Source: Pseudomonas neuropathica
GTDB taxonomy: Bacteria > Pseudomonadota > Gammaproteobacteria > Pseudomonadales > Pseudomonadaceae
Assembly: GCF_015461835.1 (NCBI RefSeq)
Contig: NZ_JACOPX010000012.1
Location: forward strand, 191,720-255,719
Length of the DNA: 64,000 nucleotides
Direction of reading: 5' to 3'
This document shows positions 1 to 7,225 of this stretch, piece by piece. Positions within the stretch are counted from its first letter, which is position 1, and every line of letters begins with the position of its first letter. The notes beneath the pieces are model-generated. The model ran no database searches, was not told where the DNA came from, and saw only the letters and a program-made list of their open reading frames with translations. The translations under genes and the position numbers were made by a program.

Positions 1-248
1 TTGGTGCCGTAGTTGGCGACGTTCGAGGTCTTGATCGAATCGATCGCCTGCGGCACATAGCGCACGGGTGTCGAGGTGCGGGTCGCGGTGCTGCTGAGCT
101 TTACCCGTGGGTCATCGGCTTGCGCTTCGGCGCTGATCGCGGTGGCGGGTAACTCGGTCGCGGAGTAGGCAAAACCGCTGGACAGAAAAGCAGAAAGCCC
201 AAGGGTGACGGGCGTGAGACGGAACGGGGCAGGCATTGAACAGCGCAT
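1..248 (-). CDS. TonB-dependent siderophore receptor, N-terminal part (cut by window edge)
   Basis: Only the first 82 codons are inside the window; the gene runs off the left edge. The reading frame begins at ATG 248-246, with a second in-frame ATG at 236-234. It encodes a hydrophobic signal peptide ending near AYSA, then a short linker and the segment TRTSTPVRYVPQAIDSIKTS. That segment matches the start of the plug domain of TonB-dependent siderophore receptors, where a threonine-rich stretch is followed by a VPQ(S/A)I motif. Such proteins are outer-membrane barrels that import ferric siderophores using TonB energy. A Fur-box-like sequence lies just upstream. The substrate cannot be judged from this fragment, and other TonB-dependent receptors share the motif. 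Confidence 0.75.
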   Translation of the reverse strand, partial: MRCSMPAPFRLTPVTLGLSAFLSSGFAYSATELPATAISAEAQADDPRVKLSSTATRTSTPVRYVPQAIDSIKTSNVANYGT

Positions 249-280
249 CCGAAAGGGTGGAAGAATTCGATCGCGCGAAT

Positions 281-299
281 GGTAATGCTTTGCATTTGC
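281..299. promoter_or_regulatory. Possible Fur box upstream of the TonB receptor
   Basis: The sequence GGTAATGCTTTGCATTTGC matches 12 of 19 positions of the classical Fur consensus GATAATGATAATCATTATC and contains the perfect inverted repeat AATGC-TTT-GCATT (284-296). It sits 33 nt upstream of the receptor start, where an iron-dependent operator is expected. Assignment is by eye only. Confidence 0.4.
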
Positions 300-345
300 T
301 TCCGTTAATTATTCCTTATAAGTTCCCTTGTCTGATTGTTTCAAT

Positions 346-390
346 TTGTGTCCATCTCGACACAATCTGACCGGTCGGCCAATTCGACCG
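346..390. other. Two inverted repeats between the divergent receptor and DsbA genes
   Basis: TTGTGTC (346-352) and GACACAA (359-365) form perfect 7-bp arms around a 6-nt spacer. Right after it, CGGTCG (372-377) and CGACCG (385-390) form 6-bp arms around 7 nt. Neither is followed by a T-run, so they look more like protein-binding sites than terminators. The bound factor is unknown. Confidence 0.3.
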
Positions 391-491
391 ATTCATGAAA
401 CAGACTGAAAGCCATTCCAGCGTTTTTCCGCATGAGTGCGGGGACTAATCTGCCGCCATCGATTTCTCTCACTTTTGCCGGAGTTTTCCCC

Positions 492-1160
492 ATGATTCTT
501 CATTACATCTACGACCCGTTGTGTGGCTGGTGTTATGGCGCCAAGCCGCTGGTTGAAGCCGCGCAACAGGTGCTGCCAGTGATTGCCCATGCCGGAGGAA
601 TGATGAGTGGTGCCAATCGCCAACGTGTTTCTCCTCAACTGCGCAATTACGTCATGCCCCACGATCGACGCATTGCCGAGTACACCAGCCAGCCTTTTGG
701 CGAAGCGTATTTCGAGGGTTTGCTGCGAGATCACTCGGCGGTGTTCGATTCGACGCCACCGATTGCTGCGGTCATGGCGGCCGAGGCCATCGACGCCGGC
801 GGTCTGCGTATGCTGGGACGGCTGCAGACCGCGCACTATGTGGAAGGGCGACGCATTGCCGATTCAGCCGTGCTGTTGGAATTGGCGACGCAGATGGGCT
901 ATGCGCAGGAAGATTTCCACGTTGCGTTTGAGTCCGTTGATAGCGAAGGGCAGATAAAAGCCAGTCGCCAGTTTTTGGCTCAATTGGGCGGCCAGGGTTT
1001 TCCTACGATTGCTCTGGAGCAGAATGGCACGTTCCAGTTGATCGACATCAGCCCTTGGCTGGGCAAGCCGCAGGCATTTGCCGATTGGTTGCAACAGGCA
1101 ATCGTCCTCGATGAAACCGGTAAAGCTTCTGCATTTTGTTCTATCGATGGTTGCGCCTGA
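492..1160 (+). CDS. DsbA-family (FrnE-like) thioredoxin-fold protein, cytoplasmic
   Basis: The start at ATG 492 gives 222 residues beginning MILHYIYDPLCGWCYGAKP. An upstream in-frame ATG at 432 would add 20 residues with no family similarity. The CxxC active site (CGWC) is near residue 11, and the cis-proline loop is visible as GGQGFPTIAL. The long helical insertion is typical of DsbA-like oxidoreductases of the FrnE/HCCA isomerase type. There is no signal peptide, so a cytoplasmic thiol-disulphide or stress role is more likely than periplasmic folding. It stands alone between the divergent TonB receptor and the OprD-family porin. Confidence 0.8.
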   Translation: MILHYIYDPLCGWCYGAKPLVEAAQQVLPVIAHAGGMMSGANRQRVSPQLRNYVMPHDRRIAEYTSQPFGEAYFEGLLRDHSAVFDSTPPIAAVMAAEAIDAGGLRMLGRLQTAHYVEGRRIADSAVLLELATQMGYAQEDFHVAFESVDSEGQIKASRQFLAQLGGQGFPTIALEQNGTFQLIDISPWLGKPQAFADWLQQAIVLDETGKASAFCSIDGCA

Positions 1161-1262
1161 TACGCACTGGATTCACTGGCTTCATGCATTTCCCAGCAAG
1201 GAGTCAGCGCAAAATTTACGTTTCTTAGACGATTTTTACCTATTTAAAGACGATTCTTGAAA

Positions 1263-1292
1263 TTGACACATTGTTCAGGGCACGGCTACGAT
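1263..1292 (+). promoter_or_regulatory. Sigma-70 promoter of the oprD-family gene
   Basis: A perfect -35 TTGACA (1263-1268) is followed after 18 nt by TACGAT (1287-1292), a 5/6 match to the -10 box. Transcription would start near 1299, leaving a leader of about 160 nt before the porin ATG. Confidence 0.55.
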
Positions 1293-1339
1293 TCGGCCCA
1301 ACGCCTGTGGCCAACCGCCATGACTCAAAATAAGGAGCA

Positions 1340-1374
1340 GGCCCGCCATGACATGTCGTGGGCGGGTCTTTTTG
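1340..1374 (+). terminator. Hairpin plus T-run inside the porin leader (possible attenuator or small-RNA end)
   Basis: CCCGCC (1342-1347) pairs with GGCGGG (1361-1366), with the self-complementary GACATGTC in the loop, followed by TCTTTTTG. This is a plausible Rho-independent terminator lying about 45 nt after the predicted transcription start and 85 nt before the porin ATG. It could end a roughly 75-nt RNA or attenuate porin expression. Confidence 0.5.
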
Positions 1375-1389
1375 TTTCGGGGTGAATAA
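1348..1389 (+). CDS. Candidate 13-residue leader peptide overlapping the attenuator hairpin
   Basis: The mini-ORF reads MTCRGRVFLFRGE and is preceded by a clear AAGGAG (1332-1337) 10 nt upstream. Its start codon sits in the hairpin loop and its codons cross the 3' arm and T-run. Ribosomes initiating here would therefore interfere with terminator folding. A second overlapping ORF (1320-1385, 21 codons) has no ribosome site. There is no family evidence for either, so the call rests on position and ribosome-binding site alone. Confidence 0.3.
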   Translation: MTCRGRVFLFRGE

Positions 1390-1456
1390 AAGAGTGCAAA
1401 AGCGCCGTTTCCGCCGTTCGACACAGCGCGTTTCAACCCGTAATAAGGAAAACAAA

Positions 1457-2761
1457 ATGTTGAACAAGCGAATCAGTCTGATCGCATTGGGGATGTTGAG
1501 CGCCACTCAGGCCATGGCTAACGACCAGGGCGAGTCCAAGGGTTTTGTTGAAGACAGCAGCCTCAAAGTGCTGCTGCGCAATGCCTACATCAATCGTGAT
1601 TACAAAAACGGTAACGACGACAAGGCCGAGTGGGGCCAAGCGGCCATCGGTACGTTCTCGTCCGGCTTCACCCAGGGCACCGTGGGTGTCGGTGTCGACG
1701 CTTTCGGTCTGTACGCACTGCGTCTGGATGGCGGCAAGGGTCGCAGCGGCGCCGGTGGTATCGATTTCTTCAAGCAGGAAAATGACGGTCGCGCGAACCA
1801 TGACATAGCCAAGGGCGGTGCCGCGGTGAAGTTCCGCTTCTCCAATACTGTGCTGACCTACGGCGACCAGATGCCGGCCCTGCCGGTGCTGAACTACGAC
1901 AACTCCCGCCTGCTGCCGGAAAGCTACACCGGTACCCTGATCACTTCCAAAGAGATCAAAGGCCTGGAACTGAACGCCGGTCGTTTCACCGCTGAATCGC
2001 GCAAGAGCGATGAAGGCCGTGACAGCGGTGGTCTGAAGTCGATCAACGTGTTGGGCGGTAGCTACCAGTTCACCGAGAACTTCAAAGGTGCGCTGTACGC
2101 TTCCGACGTTGAAGACGTATTGAAGAAACAATACGTGAACGCCAACTACGTGTTGCCGTTCAACAAGGATCAGTCGCTGACCCTGGACTTCAACGGCTAT
2201 CGCACCAAGCTGGACAGCTCCTACGTGCGCGAAAACACCGTGCCTGGCAAAAGCATCGTCACCGGTCAGGACAACAAGATCTGGAGCCTGGCAGCCACCT
2301 TCGCCACCGGCCCGCACTCGTTCACCGTGGCGCACCAGCGCTCCACTGGCGACAGCAACCTGGGCTACGCCTACGGCGGCTACCAGAAAGATCAGCAGCG
2401 TGTCGGCGATGGCGGCAACACCATCTACCTGGCCAACTCCTACTGGTCCGACTTCAACGCTGAAGACGAACGCAGCTGGCAGTTGGGCTACGGCCTCGAC
2501 TTCGGCGCTTTCGGCGTACCGGGTCTGAGCTACAACTTCGCTTATGTGCGTGGCGACAACATCACCACCTCCACCAGCGAAGGCGGCACCGAGCGCGAGA
2601 TCTTCAACCAGTTCAAATACGTCGTGCAAAGCGGCCCGGCCAAAGACCTCAGCGTGAAACTGCGCAGCTCGATCCTGCGTGTTTCGCAGAAATCCAGCGA
2701 GTACAACGTCAGCGGCAACGAACTGCGTGTATTCGTGGACTACCCGATCAACATCTTCTGA
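1457..2761 (+). CDS. OprD-family outer-membrane porin
   Basis: The protein has 434 residues. ATG 1457 is preceded by AAGGAAA and starts a typical signal peptide (MLNKRISLIALGMLSATQAMA), with the mature protein beginning near NDQGESKGF. The body has the alternating pattern of an 18-strand barrel, with family features such as the early LRNAYINRDYKN segment, GFTQGTVGVGVDAFGL and an aromatic-terminated final strand (VDYPINIF). OprD-family porins take up basic amino acids, peptides or small carboxylates; the substrate cannot be read here. A sigma-70 promoter and a terminator-like hairpin lie in the leader, and a strong terminator follows the gene. Confidence 0.92.
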   Translation: MLNKRISLIALGMLSATQAMANDQGESKGFVEDSSLKVLLRNAYINRDYKNGNDDKAEWGQAAIGTFSSGFTQGTVGVGVDAFGLYALRLDGGKGRSGAGGIDFFKQENDGRANHDIAKGGAAVKFRFSNTVLTYGDQMPALPVLNYDNSRLLPESYTGTLITSKEIKGLELNAGRFTAESRKSDEGRDSGGLKSINVLGGSYQFTENFKGALYASDVEDVLKKQYVNANYVLPFNKDQSLTLDFNGYRTKLDSSYVRENTVPGKSIVTGQDNKIWSLAATFATGPHSFTVAHQRSTGDSNLGYAYGGYQKDQQRVGDGGNTIYLANSYWSDFNAEDERSWQLGYGLDFGAFGVPGLSYNFAYVRGDNITTSTSEGGTEREIFNQFKYVVQSGPAKDLSVKLRSSILRVSQKSSEYNVSGNELRVFVDYPINIF

Positions 2762-2790
2762 TGCCTGATCCAGTGTAAGAAACATGAGAA

Positions 2791-2818
2791 AAACCCCGAC
2801 TGGTTCGGGGTTTTTTTT
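2791..2818 (+). terminator. Rho-independent terminator after the porin
   Basis: AAACCCCGA (2791-2799) pairs with TCGGGGTTT (2805-2813) around a 5-nt loop, followed by an unbroken T-run. Confidence 0.9.
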
Positions 2819-2952
2819 CGACGGTTTTTCGATGAAAACCAGAAAAAACCCGTGTTTTTGTCATGTAAAAGTTGTTTTTGAGTCATTGCAAATGCCGTTT
2901 CAAACAGGGCTTTAAATGCCTGAAATTCTTTCTCATGGACGCAAATTCTCCA

Positions 2953-2966
2953 CCTAATAGATTAGG
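2953..2966. promoter_or_regulatory. 14-bp operator-like palindrome before the dioxygenase operon
   Basis: CCTAAT-AG-ATTAGG is a perfect inverted repeat located 27 nt before the dioxygenase ATG and overlapping a possible -10 (TAATAG). It is the best candidate operator for the operon. The LysR protein encoded at the far end is the obvious possible ligand, but this is inference. Confidence 0.4.
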
Positions 2967-2993
2967 CCGCTCAACGCAGCGGAGAATTTGGTA

Positions 2994-3740
2994 ATGATCG
3001 TTTTGAACAGAGAAGTGGGCGAATCGCTACGGCGCGACAAATATGTCAACGTCCAGGGTGGTGACTTCAATCTCTACGGTCATTTTGCCGACTTCGTCAG
3101 ACTGACCAAAAGTTGGGAAAACATGGAGCCTGACAGTTACTACGGTCAGGCCGAAGCCGGCATGCGTTACCGTCGTTACAGCGACTTTGAGTACAACCCG
3201 AAAACCCGCGAGCTCAAGCAACTCGAGCATCGCGCCTACGTGCAGTCGAAAGAGAACAACGCCTATGTTGGCGGCCTGGTACGGCACTTTCAGGACTTCT
3301 CCGATGAAGTGATTACTTCACCGGTGATGCGCAGCCTGATCGACACCGATTTCGAAGTGTACAAAAGCGTACTGCCGGAAGAGCTGCACGATGAAATCTG
3401 GCAGTGCCAGATCCATCAGATCCGCATCGAGATCAAACCCGGCAAGCAACTGGAAATCACCCCCGAAGGCATTCACTGCGACGGCTATCCGTTCAGCGGT
3501 GTGCACTTCTGGGGTCGCAACAATGTCGAGGGCGCGGAGAGTCGTTTGTACGACATCCACGAGCATCAACTGGCGTCGACCACGTACCAGGAAATTCTCG
3601 ACACCACGTACTTCCTTGATCGCGATATGCGCCACTACGTGACCCCGGCCCGCAACCCGCACACCCATGCGATGGCGTACCGGCAGATTCTGGCGATTTC
3701 CTTCTCGCGGCCCGGGACCGCTTTCGACATTGTTCGCTAA
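2994..3740 (+). CDS. 2-oxoglutarate/Fe(II) dioxygenase (2OG-Fe_Oxy_2 family), probable free amino-acid hydroxylase
   Basis: The protein has 248 residues; ATG 2994 is chosen because GGAG (2981-2984) lies 9 nt upstream. The iron-binding HxD is visible in GIHCDGYPFSGVHFWGRNN. The distal histidine and the 2-oxoglutarate-binding arginine are candidates in HTHAMAYRQILAISFSRPG. This is the PF10014 fold of bacterial L-isoleucine 4-hydroxylase and BsmA-like enzymes, which hydroxylate free branched-chain or sulphur amino acids. It leads an operon with an acetyltransferase and the branched-chain exporter AzlCD. That context supports an aliphatic amino acid as substrate, though which one is unknown. Confidence 0.8.
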   Translation: MIVLNREVGESLRRDKYVNVQGGDFNLYGHFADFVRLTKSWENMEPDSYYGQAEAGMRYRRYSDFEYNPKTRELKQLEHRAYVQSKENNAYVGGLVRHFQDFSDEVITSPVMRSLIDTDFEVYKSVLPEELHDEIWQCQIHQIRIEIKPGKQLEITPEGIHCDGYPFSGVHFWGRNNVEGAESRLYDIHEHQLASTTYQEILDTTYFLDRDMRHYVTPARNPHTHAMAYRQILAISFSRPGTAFDIVR

Positions 3741-4197
3741 TCAGATCACCCCAATCGACGGCGTCGAGTGCTCGACGCCGGTGGTGCTGCGACGCGCCAC
3801 GGCCAAGGATGCGCAGCGCATGGAGCGCTTCTTCCGCCAGTTCGACGAAGTGTCCTTCTGTGAGTGGCAGGATGCCAAGTGCCTGCGCGGCGTGCTGATC
3901 CAGAAAACCACCACGGCCTATCTCGCCTTCGACGTCGGCGGCGAAATCGTCGGCGCGGTACTCGGTGGCATGCTCGGCAGTCGCGGCACGATCAATCATC
4001 TGGCGGTCAGCCCGCGCTATCGCAGCCAGGGCGTCGGTCAGCGTCTGGTTGAAGCAGCGTCTTCCGATATGAAACGGGTCGGTGTGTTGCGGATGTTTCT
4101 GTTCGTTGACGATGCTAACCTCGCGGGCAAGCGTTTTTGGACCGCCCAGGGTTTTTGCGAGCCTCATGGCGAACGGACATTTGAGAGGGATCTATGA
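3730..4197 (+). CDS. GNAT-family N-acetyltransferase
   Basis: About 155 residues with the GNAT core: beta-1 at VVLRRATAKDA, the central strands around EIVGAVLGGMLG, and the acetyl-CoA pyrophosphate loop RSQGVGQRL. The closing NLAGKRFWTAQGF motif is also present. The start is uncertain. The frame is open back to an ATG at 3667, but that would overlap the dioxygenase by 74 nt. TTG 3730 (11-nt overlap, translational coupling) or a GTG near 3781 fits better. The stop overlaps the azlC start (ATGA). It may acetylate the amino acid made or exported by its neighbours; this is inferred from context only. Confidence 0.8.
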   Translation: MFANQITPIDGVECSTPVVLRRATAKDAQRMERFFRQFDEVSFCEWQDAKCLRGVLIQKTTTAYLAFDVGGEIVGAVLGGMLGSRGTINHLAVSPRYRSQGVGQRLVEAASSDMKRVGVLRMFLFVDDANLAGKRFWTAQGFCEPHGERTFERDL

Positions 4198-4910
4198 ATG
4201 AAACGTCCGGCAGTGCGCCGTTGATGGTCAACCATCAGCCGTCGCGCACGTTTGCCGAAGCCAGCCCGGTGGTCGCTGGCTACTTCACGGTGTCATTCGT
4301 GTTCGGGCTGATGGCCGTCAACGCAGGCTTGCCGATGTGGCTGCCAGTGGCGATGTGCTTGTTCGTGTATGCCGGCGCTTCGCAATTCGCCGCGCTGGCG
4401 CTGATCTCCAGCGGTGCCTCGCTGACCACCATTGTGCTGACCACGTTTCTGATCAACGCGCGGCACATGCTGATGTCGGTTTACATGGCCAAGGCCCTGC
4501 GCGCTCTCGGTTTGAGCCGGATGGAGCGCTGGGCTTATGCCGGTGGCCTGACGGATGAATCCTTCGCTTTCCACAGCGTTAAACTCGGCACGGGTGCGCC
4601 GGTCAATGTGCGCTACCTAATTGGCTTCAACCTGTTCTGCCACACCTCATGGGTACTCGGCGGCTTGCTCGGCGCGGTGTGCGCGCAGTACGCGGCGCAC
4701 CTGATCAAATACCAGCTCGACTACGCTCTGACGGCGATGATGCTCTACGTACTGGTGTCGCTGTGCAACACGCGCAACAAACTCATCGCCGCCGCTGCTG
4801 CCGTGGTGTGCATGGGCGCGCTGAGTCTGGTCGGCAGCTCTCCGTTCAATGTGTTTATCGCCACGTTTGTGGGCTGCGGAGTGGGTGTATGCCTGACCAA
4901 ACGTTCCTGA
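4194..4910 (+). CDS. azlC: AzlC-family branched-chain amino-acid exporter subunit
   Basis: The protein has 238 residues and several hydrophobic helices. It carries the family's N-terminal signature SPVVAGYFTVSFVFGLMAVN and the internal segment MLMSVYMAKALRALG. AzlC (LIV-E family) forms an inner-membrane exporter with the small AzlD subunit and exports leucine, isoleucine, valine and analogues. The start overlaps the acetyltransferase stop by 4 nt, and the 3' end overlaps azlD by 22 nt. Confidence 0.92.
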   Translation: MNETSGSAPLMVNHQPSRTFAEASPVVAGYFTVSFVFGLMAVNAGLPMWLPVAMCLFVYAGASQFAALALISSGASLTTIVLTTFLINARHMLMSVYMAKALRALGLSRMERWAYAGGLTDESFAFHSVKLGTGAPVNVRYLIGFNLFCHTSWVLGGLLGAVCAQYAAHLIKYQLDYALTAMMLYVLVSLCNTRNKLIAAAAAVVCMGALSLVGSSPFNVFIATFVGCGVGVCLTKRS

Positions 4911-5206
4911 TTCTGGTGGTCGCGCTGATGATGGCCGTGACTTTCCTGCCACGCGCACTGCCACTGCAAGTGAATACCGAGCACTGGCCGCCGTTTATCG
5001 CGCGGGCGCTGGAATACTTGCCGGTGGCGATCGTCGCTGCGATCAGCCTGACACCCTTATTGATCAAGGATCAGCACATACAGCTCGATCGCCCGGAATT
5101 CTATGCCGCAATTCCGACGTTGTTATGTGCGTATTTCAGCAAAAACCTCTTTCTCAGTGTGGCGGTTGGGACGGCTGCGTACATTGCGCTCGGCTCGTTC
5201 ATGTAG
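4889..5206 (+). CDS. azlD: AzlD-family small exporter subunit
   Basis: The protein has 105 residues from ATG 4889, beginning MPDQTFLILVVALMMAVTF followed by the characteristic LPRALP and four predicted membrane helices. AzlD pairs with AzlC. Its last 84 nt overlap the 3' end of the LysR gene on the other strand, so the two transcripts converge and share coding sequence. Confidence 0.92.
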   Translation: MPDQTFLILVVALMMAVTFLPRALPLQVNTEHWPPFIARALEYLPVAIVAAISLTPLLIKDQHIQLDRPEFYAAIPTLLCAYFSKNLFLSVAVGTAAYIALGSFM

Positions 5207-6049
5207 CGGTAGATCGACGACGTCACTCAAGGCCTGGCTGGACAACTCCGGATTGTTCACCGCCAGGCGCACTTCGAGAAAATCCTCGAAACCGGGGAAA
5301 ATCGTCAGGCCGTTCTTCTGCGCAGCTTCACGCGAAACCATGCCCACCGCGTCCATCTGCGTGATCAACGACAGCGTCAACGTTTCACTGCATGAATAGA
5401 CCATGCGCTGGCCGTTCTCGTGATTGCCTAGCCCGGCGTCGAGAAAACGCAAAAAGCTGTGGGAATACGGACAATCTTCCGCAGGACGTACCTGAAACTT
5501 GTTGCCCAGCAAGGTCAGAGGATCATTCTCCTGACCACAATGGGCGCCAACCACCTGCACCTGTACATCCGGCAGGACGATACTCGGCAAGCCCGGCCGC
5601 TGCGGGCCGATCAGCACCGCAAGGTCGAAGTCTTCGTTCTTCAGCTTGCTGAGATTTTCCATCGACTCGGCGTAGCTGAATTCCATCTGATAATCGGGAA
5701 ACACCTCGATCAGGCGTCCGATCATTCGGCGGTTGAAGTCAGCCGCCAAAGTGTTGTTCAACGCCACCTTCAACGTGCGCTGGCCGGGCACCTTCAGCGC
5801 CTCGACCTTCTCTTCCATCTGTCGCGTGGCAATCAGCACTTTGTCCATATAAGGCGTCAGCTCAGTGCCTTGCGGCGTCAGCGTCAGGCCTTTGTTGGAA
5901 CGTCGAAACAAGCGGAAACCGAACTGCTCTTCGACCTTGTTCAACTGCGCGGCCAAGGCCTGCACAGTCAGGCACGAATGCTCGGCTGCGGCCGACAACG
6001 AGCCGGTCTGCACGATGCGCATGAGGTTGCGTAAGGTTCTGCTATCCAT
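5123..6049 (-). CDS. LysR-family transcriptional regulator
   Basis: The protein has 308 residues. The N-terminal winged helix-turn-helix (MDSRTLRNLMRIVQTGSLSA) continues into QLNKVEEQFGFRLFRRSNKGLTLTPQG. It is followed by the usual linker helix and a periplasmic-binding-protein-like effector domain. It converges on the dioxygenase-GNAT-azlCD operon and overlaps azlD, which makes that operon a plausible target. The effector is unknown. No canonical LysR box was recognised upstream of its own start. Confidence 0.88.
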   Translation of the reverse strand: MDSRTLRNLMRIVQTGSLSAAAEHSCLTVQALAAQLNKVEEQFGFRLFRRSNKGLTLTPQGTELTPYMDKVLIATRQMEEKVEALKVPGQRTLKVALNNTLAADFNRRMIGRLIEVFPDYQMEFSYAESMENLSKLKNEDFDLAVLIGPQRPGLPSIVLPDVQVQVVGAHCGQENDPLTLLGNKFQVRPAEDCPYSHSFLRFLDAGLGNHENGQRMVYSCSETLTLSLITQMDAVGMVSREAAQKNGLTIFPGFEDFLEVRLAVNNPELSSQALSDVVDLPLHERAERNVRSRPNRHTEKEVFAEIRT

Positions 6050-6386
6050 GGGTAATGCCCTCTAAAGTGGGCTGGGTATTGTTGTTTACGAGACTGCCGG
6101 TCAGGCGCCATATGCTGGCTATATTCCTGTACCTGAGCATAGTTGTCGCGGGTTTAGTAGCGAATTGATGTCCTCGCCGATGGCTGGAGGCTGACACAGG
6201 ATCGGGGTTTTTGGTGACGTGGGGGTGATGAAGGTCAAAAAAAGTGCGTGGTTTTGGTGCGTGGGGAGATTTTTTTCGAAGAGAAACAGCTTACATCTTC
6301 CGAGGTTTATGCCTGCGTCATGCGCAGATACGTCTCAGGCAAAGTACCGATTTAGCTGATAGCGCCTACCTGTCAAAGGAGTTGAA
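6050..6386. other. Intergenic region between the LysR regulator and the RelB/YafQ patch
   Basis: This 337-nt stretch carries the promoter region of the LysR gene and the start of the toxin-antitoxin transcript. The inverted repeat TGCG-TCATG-CGCA near 6316-6328 is a weak operator candidate. A 66-codon open frame (6244-6444) has no ribosome site and no family look, and I do not call it. Confidence 0.4.
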
Positions 6387-6491
6387 ATGGATGTCTGGCA
6401 TGCAAGCCATGGCGGTAGACAACCACCTATCAACTTCGCGTTGACCGACGAAGATCCCTCCGACCACAATGCAGAGGTAGCGCTGATGTAG
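6387..6491 (+). CDS. 34-residue ORF ahead of the RelB/YafQ operon, unknown function
   Basis: ATG 6387 is preceded by AAAGGAG (6375-6381), a near-perfect ribosome site. The ORF starts MDVWHASHGGRQPPINF and ends with an acidic stretch (DEDPSDHNAEVALM). Its stop is 27 nt before the antitoxin ATG and the orientation is the same, so it is probably on the same transcript. I do not recognise the protein; it could be a leader peptide, a small regulator or the remnant of a larger gene. Confidence 0.35.
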   Translation: MDVWHASHGGRQPPINFALTDEDPSDHNAEVALM

Positions 6492-6518
6492 CTACAAAAT
6501 CACGATGAGGTAATTGAA

Positions 6519-6809
6519 ATGGCTGCACTACTGAAAACTACCGATGTGCGCTGCCGCATTGATGAGGATTTGAAAGCGCGTGCCACTGAAGTCTTAAACG
6601 CTTGCGGGCTGAGCATTAGCGACGCCATGCGACTTTTTCTGCGACAGGTTGTTGCCACTCAAGGGCTTCCCTTCGAGGTGCGAATTCCATCAGAGAAAAC
6701 GGCCCGCGCGATGATGGAAGCACGAGAAATCCGTCAGCGTTTCGACTCGATAGAGGACATGCTGAGGACTGCTGATGGCGAAACCGGAGAAAACGCAAAA
6801 ACGCGCTGA
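6519..6809 (+). CDS. RelB/DinJ-family antitoxin
   Basis: The protein has 96 residues. The N-terminal ribbon-helix-helix is visible as TTDVRCRIDEDLKARATEVL followed by LSISDAMRLFLRQVV. This is the DinJ/RelB arrangement, with a helical toxin-binding tail ending in an acidic and basic mix. GAGG lies upstream of ATG 6519. The gene overlaps the toxin by 35 nt, which couples their translation and keeps antitoxin ahead of toxin. Confidence 0.9.
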   Translation: MAALLKTTDVRCRIDEDLKARATEVLNACGLSISDAMRLFLRQVVATQGLPFEVRIPSEKTARAMMEAREIRQRFDSIEDMLRTADGETGENAKTR

Positions 6810-7089
6810 TCGGCCTAAACAGTGTGCACAGACTTCTGAATTCAAGAAGTCTTGGGATCGTTTTAACCGTGCCGGAAGGCGAGACATGAACGACGTCCGG
6901 AATGTGATGGCGATGTTGTTCTTGGGGCAGCAATTACCGGCTGAATATCTGGATCATGCGCTGACTGGAGATTGGTCTGGATTCCGCGAGTGTCATATCG
7001 GTGGCGATTTTCTGATGATTTACGAGAACACACGCCCAGACCTGATCACGTTTGTGGATTTAGGGAGCCATTCAGAATTGTTTAAATAG
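6775..7089 (+). CDS. yafQ: YafQ-family endoribonuclease toxin
   Basis: The protein has 104 residues with the YafQ signature: LPAEYLDHALTGDWSGFREC followed by HIGGDFLMIYENT and a terminal LGSHSELF. The conserved His, Asp, Trp, Arg and terminal His and Phe positions of YafQ appear retained, so it is probably active. YafQ binds the ribosome and cuts mRNA, in E. coli at AAA codons. The 5' end overlaps the antitoxin gene. Confidence 0.88.
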   Translation: MAKPEKTQKRADRPKQCAQTSEFKKSWDRFNRAGRRDMNDVRNVMAMLFLGQQLPAEYLDHALTGDWSGFRECHIGGDFLMIYENTRPDLITFVDLGSHSELFK

Positions 7090-7102
7090 CGCAGAAAGAC
7101 AT

Positions 7103-7123
7103 AAGCCGGCTCAACTCCGGCTT
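7103..7123 (+). terminator. Hairpin after the YafQ gene
   Basis: AAGCCGG (7103-7109) pairs with CCGGCTT (7117-7123) around a 7-nt loop. The T-run is poor (CTTCTG), so termination may be inefficient. Confidence 0.45.
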
Positions 7124-7191
7124 CTGTGCGTTTGATCATTACGATTGTTCGTTTGTGTATCAAAACTCTAAAAAATTACAGTTATGTACTA

Positions 7192-7206
7192 GTCTTCAGC
7201 TAAGAC
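7192..7206. promoter_or_regulatory. Probable operator of the Xre/RES pair
   Basis: GTCTT-CAGCT-AAGAC is a 5-bp inverted repeat 20 nt before the antitoxin ATG, in an AT-rich promoter region (7150-7190). Xre antitoxins usually repress their own operon from such sites. Confidence 0.45.
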
Positions 7207-7225
7207 AAAAAATCAGGAGGCGTCT

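Noticed and set aside
1433..2785. 450-codon open frame antisense to the OprD-family gene
   Set aside because: It mirrors the high third-position GC of the porin, has low-complexity Val/Ala/Gly composition, no ribosome site and no family pattern.
3667..3730. ATG start for the GNAT gene at 3667
   Set aside because: It would overlap the dioxygenase by 74 nt and add residues without GNAT similarity; later starts fit better.
6244..6444. 66-codon frame upstream of the RelB/YafQ patch
   Set aside because: No ribosome site and it overlaps the better-supported 34-residue ORF in another frame.
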